Under the pieces are notes generated by a model. It worked only from the letters and a program-made list of their open reading frames with translations. It was not told where the DNA came from and did not search any database. 29,745 bases of DNA from JBGAMH01 sp044222045. Lineage in GTDB: Bacteria > Eisenbacteria > RBG-16-71-46. The first letter of the stretch is position 1. Every line of letters starts with the position of its first letter. The DNA lies in assembly GCA_044222045.1 (NCBI GenBank), contig JBGAOB010000023.1, positions 1 to 29,745 of the forward strand, given 5' to 3'. This document shows, piece after piece, positions 1 through 6,807 of the stretch. A program made the translations under genes and the position numbers.

Positions 1-700
1 CCAGCGTCTCGGTGCGCGACGGGCCGAGCCCCGACAACAGCACGACCATCGTCACGCGCTCGCCGGCGAGCGCCCGGACCGCGGCCTGCACCGCGGCGCG
101 CGGCTCGTCCACGCGCAGCGAATCGCGCATCGGGCCGAGGTCCGCCTCGGTTGCGAGCACGCCGATCACGCCCACGCGGCGCCCGCCCAGCGTGAGCACG
201 GCCCACGGCTCGGCGACCGCACGGCCCGTGTGCCGGTCGCGCACGTTCGCGGACAGCAGGCGCACGCCCGCGCCGGCGGCGCGCGCGCGAAGCGCCGCGA
301 GCCCGCGCGAGAGTTCGGTCTCGCCCACGTTCAGGGCCGCGAGGCCGTGGCGCGCCATCGTGCGCAGCAGCAGCGAGTCCGCGTCCGCGTCGGCGCCACC
401 CATCGCGGCCGGCGTCCCCGGCGCACCGAGCAGGCTGCCCGCGTCGAGCCACAGCACGGGGCGCACGGCGCGCACGCTGTCGGCGAACGCCACGAGCCGC
501 GCGAGCCCGCCGCGCGGCGTGCGGCACTCGCAGGGCGAGAGCCGGCCGTGCACGTCGTTCGTGGCCAGGATCACCAGTTCGGCGTGACGGGCCGGCGGCG
601 CCGGGGCGAGTGCCGCCGCCGAAGCGGCGAGCAGCGCGAACGCGGCGACGTGCGCGATGCGCGCGCGCGTCGGAACGGATGCCGGCGGGATCGGGGTCAC
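1..700 (-). CDS. Exported UshA-like protein, paralogue 1 (partial, C-terminus outside window)
   Basis: The minus-strand frame is open from a GTG at 700 to the window edge, about 233 codons. Residues 1-40 form a signal peptide with an Ala/Leu-rich core. The mature part begins HAELVILATNDVHGRLSPCE, then CRTPRGG, matching the two downstream-numbered paralogues (SPCGCHTPKGG). Later blocks match too: LWLDAGSLLG, LNVGETELSRGL and LLSANVRDRHTG. This is the fold of the UshA/5'-nucleotidase metallophosphatase family. It keeps the DVHG metal motif that the other two copies have as DVKG, but the GNHE block reads VGETE and the later metal-binding His positions are not seen. Whether it carries the C-terminal tetrahaem module cannot be seen. 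The GTG start is chosen because it gives a signal peptide; no strong Shine-Dalgarno is visible. It lies 103 bases after the stop of paralogue 2 and is probably in the same transcription direction unit. Substrate unknown. Confidence 0.75.
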   Translation of the reverse strand, partial: MTPIPPASVPTRARIAHVAAFALLAASAAALAPAPPARHAELVILATNDVHGRLSPCECRTPRGGLARLVAFADSVRAVRPVLWLDAGSLLGAPGTPAAMGGADADADSLLLRTMARHGLAALNVGETELSRGLAALRARAAGAGVRLLSANVRDRHTGRAVAEPWAVLTLGGRRVGVIGVLATEADLGPMRDSLRVDEPRAAVQAAVRALAGERVTMVVLLSGLGPSRTETL

Positions 701-759
701 GCCGGCAGGGTGCCGCCACCGGGCGCGCCTGCAAGCCGGGATCGCGGCCGCACGGGGCG

Positions 760-796
760 GCCCGCGGGCCCGACGTCCGGTGGCGGGCCCGCGGGC
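760..796 (-). terminator. Hairpin after paralogue 2, terminator-like
   Basis: A perfect 13-bp inverted repeat (760-772 GCCCGCGGGCCCG with 784-796) and an 11-base loop lies just past the stop of the gene ending at 804. No T-tract follows, so intrinsic termination is inferred from position and stem strength only. Confidence 0.5.
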
Positions 797-803
797 GCGA
801 GGC

Positions 804-2222
804 TCAGTGGCTGCCGCCCGTCATCATGGGCGCCTTGCCCGAGCGCGGCGGCAGCGGCGGCAGGGAGGCCACGGGCGTGTGCACCACGTGCGGCTGGTAC
901 ACGGCGAAGTCGAACTTCGGGCTCGTGGTTTCGTTGTGACACTGCCGGCACGTCGCCTCGGTCACGCGCGAGCCCGCCTTCGGCCACGCTTCGTGCTGCG
1001 TGCCCATACCGTGGCAGTTCTCGCACTGCACGTTGCCGAGCTTGCCGGCGTCCTCGGCCGACTGGAAGCCGCCCGGCTTCTTGTAGCCCACCACGTGGCA
1101 GGTCACGCACTCGGGCGTTGCGTCCTTCTTCTGGTCCACGAGCGTCTGCCAGGCGCGGGCGTGCGCGGTGGTCTTCCACTGCGCGTACTCGCTCGGGTGG
1201 CAGCGGCCGCAGACCTCGGCGCCCACGAAGTGGTCGGGGGACTCGTCGGCGTGCTGCAGCGACTGCTGCACGGCGCGCTCCTTCTCCTTCTCGCGCAGGC
1301 GGGCGTTGAACGCGTCTTCGAACTCCTTGACCGTTTTCAGCACGGCCGCGTTCTCCCCGACTTCGGGGCTCAGCATGAACGTCTCGGCATTGCGGTCGAG
1401 CGGACTCCCGGAGGCATCCAGCTTCACGACCGAGCGGCCCATGTACTGCCCCTGCTCGCCGCCGTACACGGCCAGCGTGTGCTCGATGAGCCGGCCCTGC
1501 TGGATCAACGGCACGTTGCGCCCGACGATCATCACGTCGATGCCCTGCACCGCGGCCGCGATGTCCTCGCTCTCCACCTTGCCGAGTTGCGACAGGCACA
1601 CGATCACCTTGGCGCCCTTCGCGCGCAGAGCGGCCACGGCCTTCGTCGTCGCCGTGCTGGGCTCGGTCGCCTCGAGCGAATCGCGCGAGGGACCCAGGTC
1701 CACCTTGTCGCTGATCAGCCCGAAGACGCCCACCTTCACACCGCCCATCGTGATCACGCGCCACGGTTCGAACGCGGGCTTGCGCGTGGCGTGGTCGAGC
1801 AGGTTGGCGCTCACGAGCGGCAGCCCGGCCGCGCGCGCGTTCACGGCGAGGAAGCTGCGGCCGTAGCTCAGGTCGCGCTCGCCCACGTTGGCCACCTGGA
1901 TCCCGACGCGGGTCATCATGTCCATCAGGAACCGCGCGACGTCCTCGCGGTCGGACGTCTCGGGAAAGAAGCCACCGTTGTCGACCCACAGCACGCGCGG
2001 GTTCTCGGCGCGCACGCTGTCGGCGAAGCTGGCCTGGCGCGACAGGCCGCCCTTGGGCGTGTGGCAGCCGCACGGGCTCGTCTTTCCCTTCACGTCGGTG
2101 AGGCTGAGGATCACCAGGTCGGACGAGGCCGGCGGCGTGGCGGGGCTCGCCCCGATCAGCAGGCCGGCGGCGAGCGCCGCGAGCAGGACGCGGGACGTCG
2201 ATGCGGAGTTCGGAAGGCGCAT
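804..2222 (-). CDS. Exported UshA-like/tetrahaem cytochrome c protein, paralogue 2
   Basis: Intact, 472 residues. ATG at 2222 has GGAGAG about 10 bases upstream. Residues 1-30 are a signal peptide. Residues 35-325 follow the UshA/5'-nucleotidase layout (DLVILSLTDVKGK; WVDNGGFFP; VANVGERDLSYG; LPLVSANLL; VKVGVFGL; VICLSQLG; VDVMIVGRNVP). The usual di-metal ligands are mostly replaced: DxH is DVK, GNHE is VGER, the LSH block has Gln, the GHTH block has RNVP. Instead there is a conserved CGC at residues 51-53. The C-terminal part carries four CXXCH haem motifs at 338-342 (CGRCH), 372-376 (CVTCH), 400-404 (CENCH) and 425-429 (CRQCH), resembling the cytochrome c554-type multihaem domain. It ought to be periplasmic or surface-exposed and to accept or donate electrons. 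The redox role of the CGC motif is inference. Phosphohydrolase activity is doubtful. Confidence 0.85.
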   Translation of the reverse strand: MRLPNSASTSRVLLAALAAGLLIGASPATPPASSDLVILSLTDVKGKTSPCGCHTPKGGLSRQASFADSVRAENPRVLWVDNGGFFPETSDREDVARFLMDMMTRVGIQVANVGERDLSYGRSFLAVNARAAGLPLVSANLLDHATRKPAFEPWRVITMGGVKVGVFGLISDKVDLGPSRDSLEATEPSTATTKAVAALRAKGAKVIVCLSQLGKVESEDIAAAVQGIDVMIVGRNVPLIQQGRLIEHTLAVYGGEQGQYMGRSVVKLDASGSPLDRNAETFMLSPEVGENAAVLKTVKEFEDAFNARLREKEKERAVQQSLQHADESPDHFVGAEVCGRCHPSEYAQWKTTAHARAWQTLVDQKKDATPECVTCHVVGYKKPGGFQSAEDAGKLGNVQCENCHGMGTQHEAWPKAGSRVTEATCRQCHNETTSPKFDFAVYQPHVVHTPVASLPPLPPRSGKAPMMTGGSH

Positions 2223-2354
2223 GGGTCGTGAGCTCTCCAGTCGGATGCGAAGGGTCGGATCGGCCGGTTCGGAGGGGCGCGTCGCACCGCGTCACGCGCG
2301 GCGGGCGTGACTCAGGTGGGCGCGCGCGAGCGGCGCCCGCGCCGGAAAAGCCGA

Positions 2355-2387
2355 AGGCCCGGCACGCGATGCACGCGCGCCGGGCCT
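2355..2387 (-). terminator. Intrinsic-type terminator after paralogue 3
   Basis: A 9-bp stem (2355-2363 AGGCCCGGC with 2379-2387) starts about 20 bases past the stop at 2407. On the minus strand it is followed by TCGGCTTTTCC, a short T-run. This separates the third and second paralogues. Confidence 0.6.
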
Positions 2388-2406
2388 CGACGTTCGAAAG
2401 ACGGGA

Positions 2407-3842
2407 TCAGTGCGAGCCGACGGTCCCCTGCATGAGCTTCTGCTTCGCGGGATTCTCCGGAAGCGGCGGCAGCGTGCCCGCGCCCTGGTGCAGGATGTGC
2501 GGCTGGAACACCGCGAACGAGAAGTTCGGGCTCGTGTTCGCGGTATGACACTGCCGGCAGGTCGCCTCGGTGATCCGAGCGGCGTCCTTCGGATAGGCCT
2601 CGTGCTGCGTGCCCATGCCGTGGCAGTTCTCGCATCCCACGTTCCCCAGCTTGGCGGCGTCGTCGCCGGTCTGGAAGCCGCCGGACTTCTTGTAGCCCAC
2701 CACGTGGCAGGGCACGCAGTCCGGCGTCGCGTCCTTCTTGATGTCCACCAGTGTCTGCCATGCCTTCGCATGCTTGGTGGTCTTCCACTGCTCGAACTCC
2801 GACTGGTGACAGCGCGCGCAGATCTCCGTTCCCACGAAGTGCTCCACCGCCTGGTCACCCGACGACTGCACCGACTGCTGCGCCGCGCGTTCCTTCTCCC
2901 GCTTGCGCAGCTGGTCGTTGAAGTTGTCCTCGAAGCTCTTGACGATCGCCAGGATGTCCGCGTTCTCGCCCACTTCGGGGCTGAGAATGAACGTCTCGTT
3001 GGCGCCCGTCGTGACCTTCTTCTGAGCGTCGAGCGTCAGGATCGTGCGCCCGACGTACTGCCCCTGCTCACCGCCGTAGCAGGCGGTCGTGTTCTTGATC
3101 AGGCGCCCCTGCTGCAGCAGCGGCACGTTGCGCCCCACCATGACCGCGTCCACGCCGTCGAGCGCGGTGACGAGGTCTTCGCTCTCGACCTTGCCCAGCT
3201 GGGAGAGGAGCACGATCGCCGTCGCGCCCTTCTTGCGCATTTCGGCCACCACGCGCTTCGCCGCCGAGGTCGGTTCCTCCACGAACATCGAGTCCCGCGA
3301 GGGACCCAGGTCCACCTTGTCGGACATCAGCCCGAACACGCCCACGCTGACGTTGCCGACCTTCTTGATGAGGTACGGCGGCAACAACGGCTTGTTCGTG
3401 GACTTGTCGAACAGGTTGGCGCACACCATGGGAAGACGGGTGCGCTTGACCTGCGCGAGCAGGAACGACCGGCCGTACCGGAGCTCCTTCTCGCTCGTAC
3501 CCACGGCATCCGTCTTGAGCAGCACCATCGCGTCCATCATGAACCAGGCGTTGTTGCGATAGAGCGAATCGTCCTACTCGGGGAAGAAGCCGCCGTTGTC
3601 CACGAGCATCACCTGCCCGTCGCTCAGCCGAACGCTGTCCGCGAAACTCGCCCGCCGGGCGAGGCCCCCCTTGGGCGTGTGTCAACCACAGGGGCTGGTC
3701 TTCCCCTTGACGTCCGTCGTCGAGAGGATGACCAGCTTGTCGGAGAGCTGAATGGGTACTGACGCCTCGCGGCGCCCGCCAGCAGGAGCACGGCAAGGGC
3801 AGCGAAGATGGCTGCGAAGAGTCGATCTGCCAGCAACTTCAT
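2407..3842 (-). CDS. UshA-like/tetrahaem cytochrome c protein, paralogue 3; candidate selenoprotein, frame disrupted
   Basis: The uninterrupted part is 2407-3540, but homology runs up to an ATG at 3842 preceded by AGGAG and followed by a clear signal peptide (MKLLADRLFAAIFAALAVLL). Adding one base near 3765-3775 joins this to LSDKLVILSTTDVKGKTSPC. The restored length is 478 residues, against 472 for paralogue 2. The SPCGCHTPKGG motif of paralogue 2 reads SPCG-TGA-HTPKGG here (TGA at 3684-3682). A second stop, TAG at 3576-3574, follows FFPE. The C-terminal half is intact, with CXXCH motifs CARCH, CVPCH, CENCH and CRQCH. The metal-ligand losses are the same as in paralogue 2 (DVKG, no GNHE). 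The TGA may encode selenocysteine; UshA-like selenoproteins are, as I recall, a recognised bacterial family. The TAG and frameshift are either sequence errors or signs of decay. Confidence 0.72.
3647..3663 (-). promoter_or_regulatory. SECIS-like hairpin downstream of in-frame TGA
   Basis: On the minus strand CTCGCCC-GGC-GGGCGAG forms a perfect 7-bp stem with a 3-base loop beginning with G. The loop starts 25 bases after the TGA at 3684-3682. Bacterial SECIS elements usually have a short stem, a small loop with G among its first two bases, and a UGA-to-loop distance of roughly 16-37 bases, so this fits. The matching region of paralogue 2, which has TGC, does not form this stem. High-GC coding DNA makes chance hairpins common, so this is only suggestive. 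Confidence 0.45.
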
Positions 3843-3913
3843 GGGATCGTGATTCTCCTGAGCGGAAGTGGGAACCCTCCCCGGGTGCCCGGGTGAGGAC
3901 GAAGTGCGGCGCG

Positions 3914-3943
3914 AGTCTAGGGAGCCGCGTGGGGCGGGGTCAA
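3914..3943 (-). promoter_or_regulatory. Sigma70-like promoter for paralogue 3
   Basis: On the minus strand TTGACC (3943-3938), an 18-base spacer and TAGACT (3919-3914) lie about 70 bases before the ATG at 3842. The bases before the -10 box (GGCTCCCTA) match those before the -10 box of the M28 peptidase promoter at 20517. Confidence 0.55.
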
Positions 3944-4005
3944 GACAAGGAGCCGTGAGGTATGTGTTAAACGCTGCGCCCGGCCGCCGGCGTCGCACCG
4001 GAGTA

Positions 4006-4023
4006 TCGGCCAATGCTGGCCGA
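4006..4023. promoter_or_regulatory. Small dyad in the divergent intergenic region
   Basis: TCGGCCA-ATGC-TGGCCGA is a perfect 7-bp inverted repeat between the divergent genes starting at 3842 (minus) and 4122 (plus). It could be an operator or a leader hairpin of the plus-strand gene. No regulator can be assigned. Confidence 0.3.
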
Positions 4024-4121
4024 CACAGATGCGCCGATCGGGGGCGATCGATGCAGCTCGCACGGCCTCGCGGCGGCGGAGCTGCTGGCGCCGCGGGGGC
4101 GCGCGGGCTGGCTTCCCCTCC

Positions 4122-4945
4122 ATGTCCTCCAAGCCCTACGACACCTCTCCCGAGGATCGAGTGGTCGAGGTGGAGCGCATTCGCGACCTGCTCGAGGCCG
4201 GCGGCGAGGTCGAGACGGCCCGGACGGCGCTCGACCGGCTCCTATGGGCCGGCCCGGACAGGCGGACCTGCGGGTGGTGGACGCTGCTGGCGCTGGAGGA
4301 AGGCGAGCCGGAGCACGCGCTCGACGCCCTGCGCGGCGCCGAGCGGGCGGCGGACCCGGCGGAGTTCTTCTTCCTCCGCGCGGCCGCGATACGACCTGGT
4401 GCGCTGAGCAGGCACGCGCCGACGCCGAGCGCGCGCTGGCGATCCACCCGGACGACGCGCACGCGCACGACCTGCTGTCGCGCGTGTGCGAGCACCTGGG
4501 CGACGGCGAGGCGTCGGTCGAGCACGCGCGCGAGGCGAATGCGCTCGATCCGGAGGCGTTCCCGATGCCGCTGGAAGTGGACGCGCGCGAGTTCGACGGA
4601 CTCGTGGAGCGCAGCGTGGCGGAACTGCCGAAGGCGATCCGCGCGAAGCTGGAGGACCTGCCGGTGCTGGTGCAGGACCTGCCGGCGCGCGAGATGCTGA
4701 CGGCGGAGGATCCGCCGCTGGTGCCGGACCTGCTGGGGTTGTTCGTGGGGCACCACCTGTTCGCGCGCTCGGTGGACGCACCGCCGTCGGCGCCGGGAGC
4801 GATCTACCTGTTCCGGCGAAACCTGCTGCGCGCGTGCGCGGACCGCGAGGAGCTCGAGCGCGAAGTCCATCCGGAGGTGCAGCACGAGGTCGGGCACCTG
4901 CTTGGACTGGACGATGACGATCTCGACCAGTGGGGCCTGGCGTAG
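4122..4945 (+). CDS. TPR protein with C-terminal HExxH zincin (metallopeptidase) domain, frameshifted
   Basis: The start ATG at 4122 gives MSSKPYDTSPEDRVVEVERI. The N-terminal half has TPR-like helices (ARTALDRLLWAGPD; LLALEEGEPEHALDALRGAE). Near 4385-4400 the frame changes, and the second half continues in another frame with ADAERALAIHPDDAHAHDLL (TPR), then a domain ending VHPEVQHEVGHLLGLDDDD. The HEVGH motif and flanking sequence match the small zincin-like metallopeptidase family (DUF1025/PF06262 type), whose members end in this way. One missing base restores a 274-residue protein. Cytoplasmic, as no signal peptide is visible. No clear Shine-Dalgarno precedes the ATG. Substrate unknown. 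The TPR half may present partner proteins to the zincin half, which is inference. Confidence 0.72.
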
Positions 4946-5049
4946 CGCCGCGCCGCCGGGACGCTTTCGGATCCCCACGACGGGGCCCTGGCCTCCTGGG
5001 GAGTGCGGAGGAGGGCCTACGGGGGCCGCGCGGCTGCCTTCGGCCTAAG

Positions 5050-5091
5050 CCCCGGGAAGCCGCCAGTCCATGACTCCTTCGCTTCCCGGGG
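5050..5091. repeat. Inverted repeat, 11-bp arms, 20-base loop
   Basis: CCCCGGGAAGC at 5050-5060 pairs perfectly with GCTTCCCGGGG at 5081-5091. The loop contains CCGCCAGTCCA, which recurs in the second copy of the nearby direct repeats (around 5255-5263), so the hairpin looks like part of the same repeat family. It may also serve as a terminator for the zincin gene. Confidence 0.55.
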
Positions 5092-5105
5092 ATTACCCCG
5101 AATCA

Positions 5106-5358
5106 GGCCCCCTCCGCCGCGCCCGTGCTTGCAACTCGCCATCGTCTGCGAGGGCAGCTCGCTCTCGAGGCTTGGAGGGCTGCCCCGACGCCATCGTCGA
5201 GGGAACCCTCCGCTCGGCCCCCTGCCGCCTCCGCCTTGCGCCCGTGCTTGCGACCGCCAGTCCACGCCATCGTCCGCGAAGGGGATTGCTGCTCGGGCCC
5301 CTCCGCCTCGCGCCCGTGCTTGCACGACGGCAGGTGCCCCGACGTCGTCATCCGCGGG
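5106..5358. repeat. Three degenerate intergenic direct repeats
   Basis: Copies at about 5106-5154, 5217-5284 and 5295-5358 share a core like CCTCCGCC(T)CGCGCCCGTGCTTGC, then after a variable gap GCCATCGTCNGCGAGGG or a variant. A partial tail copy (GACGCCATCGTCGAGGGA) lies at 5187-5204. Spacing and sequence are irregular, unlike CRISPR or clean tandem repeats. They resemble a dispersed intergenic repeat family, but no copy was seen elsewhere in the window. Confidence 0.55.
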
Positions 5359-5413
5359 CCGGCCCGGAATGCGGCCCGTCCGGCCTCGCGCGCCGACATC
5401 CCCGGCACCGGGG

Positions 5414-6173
5414 TTACTGCGGAACGACGGTCTCGCCGAGGATCGCCGGCACCACTTCGCCGGCCTTCGCGCGCAGCCACAGGCCGCCGAACACTCCCTC
5501 GCCGCTCAGGCCGTAGTCCTCGTCCGGATTCACCTCGACGATGTTCGCGCCGTTGTCGCGCGCCTTCTCCACCAGCGACGCCGCCGGACGCACGACGCCC
5601 GTCGTGCCGATCACCAGCACGCCGTCGCAGTGCCCCGCCGCCTCGAAGCCCGCCTCCAGCGCGAACGGCGGGATCGCCTCGCCGAACCACACCACGCCCG
5701 GGCGCTCGAGCGCGCCGGCAGCACGGCGACATCGGCGGGCCTTCCAGCTCCAGCGCGTGATCCTCGCGTTCGCGCCCGCACGCCGTGCAGCGGTTGCGCC
5801 AGATCGAGCCGTGGAAGCGCACCACCTCGGGATGCCCCGCACGCTCGTGCAGGCCGTCCACGTTCTGCGTCACGAGCCGCATGCCCTCGTGGCCGCGCTT
5901 CTGCGCCCAGTGCGCCAGCGCCACGTGCGCGGCGTTCGGCAGGCACTGCCGCACCGTGCGGCGGCGCTCCAGGTACCACTCCCACACCAGCTGGGGCTCG
6001 TGCGCGAACGTCTGCGGGTTCGCGAGCTGCGAGAAGTGACGGTCGCGCCAGTAGCCGCCGTCCCCTCGAAACGTCGGCGCGCCGCTCTCGGCGGAGATGC
6101 CCGCCCCCGTCACCACCAGGACGAAACGCGCCGAACCCAGTGCCCGCCGCGCTTCCTCGACCAGCGTGATCAC
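5414..6173 (-). CDS. cobB: Sir2-family NAD-dependent protein deacylase (CobB-like), frameshifted
   Basis: The GTG start at 6173 has GAGGAG five bases upstream. Sirtuin motifs run in order: TGAGISAESGAPTFRG (NAD-binding), WEWYLERRR, TQNVDGLHERAG, FHGSIWRNRCTACG (first zinc Cys pair), and, in another frame after about 5725, RPGVVWFGEAIPPF and GTTGVVRPAASLVEKA with NPDEDYGLSGEG. The Y-x-x-R in WEWYLERR is the signature of class III sirtuins (SIRT5/CobB) that also remove succinyl and malonyl groups from lysines. The frame break falls in the second zinc Cys pair (SPCC). Restoring two bases gives 253 residues, close to the family norm. It starts 24 bases after the cupredoxin stop, so the two are likely cotranscribed. 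Cytoplasmic. Confidence 0.82.
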
Positions 6174-6197
6174 GGAACTCCTCGATTCTGCCTCGCG

Positions 6198-6528
6198 CTA
6201 CTTCGCGATGATCTGACCCGTGTACATGTTCATGCCGCAGGCGTACCGAACCGTATCGCCCGCCGCGGGAGTCACGACGACGCGAACGTCCTGGCCCAGC
6301 GGCAACTCGTGCCGCTCGCCCGAGCAGCGAACACCGCCTCGGTGGCGCAGGTCGCGTCGAAGTCCGCTTGAACACCAGCGTGACGGGCTGCCCGGCGGCG
6401 ACTTCCACCTGTGCGGGCGTGAATCCGTTCTCGTCGGCCGTGATCCGGACTTCGTTGCCCTTCTTGCCGCCACAGCCGGCGGCCAGAATGCTCGCAGCGC
6501 AGAGCAGGGCGAAGAGCGCTGTACGCAT
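6198..6528 (-). CDS. Cupredoxin-domain lipoprotein, frameshifted
   Basis: The ATG at 6528 has GGGAG upstream and gives MRTALFALLCAASILAAGCG, a lipoprotein signal with a plausible lipobox (LAAGC). The rest matches small cupredoxins linked to copper ATPases: EVRITADENGFTPAQVEVAA, GQPVTLVFKR, then in a second frame FDATCATEAVF, then in a third frame HELPLGQDVRVVVTPAAG and VRYACGMNMYTGQIIAK. The last block (YxCGMxMxxG) is typical of the family and includes likely copper ligands. Two single-base losses (near 6360 and 6330) explain the frames; restored length is 110 residues. It probably binds copper on the periplasmic side and works with CopA encoded upstream. Confidence 0.78.
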
Positions 6529-6598
6529 GGGGTCTCCCGTTTCGATGGTGGTCGACGGACTGATCGGGCCCGCGGGGCACCGGCTACACGCACGATCG

Positions 6599-6627
6599 AA
6601 CGTAGCACGCGACATGCGTGTCGTCAG
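6599..6627 (-). promoter_or_regulatory. Sigma70-like promoter for the cupredoxin gene
   Basis: CTGACG (6627-6622), a 17-base spacer and TACGTT (6604-6599) on the minus strand lie about 70 bases before the cupredoxin ATG. The -10 hexamer is identical to that proposed for the M28 peptidase gene. This suggests that the cupredoxin and sir2 genes can be transcribed apart from copA. Confidence 0.45.
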
Positions 6628-6717
6628 CGATGGACGCGGGTTTCCTCCACCCGCGGGAGATCGGCGGCGGGTCGAAGCCTCGCCCCGTTCGTCGTTCGAA
6701 TCGCCGCGCAGGCGGGA

Positions 6718-6807
6718 TCAGCGCCCGCGCCGGCCCAAGAACCAGAGGTTCACGGCCACGATCGCGGCCAGCCCGGCCAGCGTCACCACCCACGCCGTGG
6801 CGTCCAT
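6718..6807 (-). CDS. 29-residue single-pass membrane peptide, coupled to copA
   Basis: The sequence is MDATAWVVTLAGLAAIVAVN followed by LWFLGRRGR and TGA. Its ATG overlaps the copA stop as TGATG, implying translational coupling. A hydrophobic helix (residues 6-23) is followed by a basic end, so N-out/C-in insertion is likely. In other genomes, cupredoxins next to copA often begin with just such a membrane anchor (VTLAGLALI type). Here the anchor appears as a separate peptide and the cupredoxin has its own lipoprotein signal. Alternatively it is a remnant of a broken anchor. Too short for family assignment. Confidence 0.55.
   Translation of the reverse strand: MDATAWVVTLAGLAAIVAVNLWFLGRRGR

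Larger units (their letters stand above)
4946..5413. other. Non-coding stretch with hairpin and degenerate repeats
   Basis: No convincing gene is found between the zincin stop and the sir2 stop, a convergent junction. It contains a perfect 11-bp inverted repeat (5050-5060 with 5081-5091) and three degenerate direct repeats (5106-5358), annotated separately. A short CCCCGG-CA-CCGGGG dyad (5400-5413) abuts the sir2 stop and may help termination. Confidence 0.6.

Noticed and set aside
3574..3576. TAG as pyrrolysine
   Set aside because: No pyl genes are seen, the position is not a known Pyl site, and the paralogues have an ordinary codon in a variable stretch.
5106..5358. CRISPR array
   Set aside because: Copies are degenerate, spacing is irregular, and there are only three; no cas genes are nearby.
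6690..6710. GTTCGAATC, a tRNA T-loop-like string
   Set aside because: No acceptor, D or anticodon stems can be folded around it on either strand.
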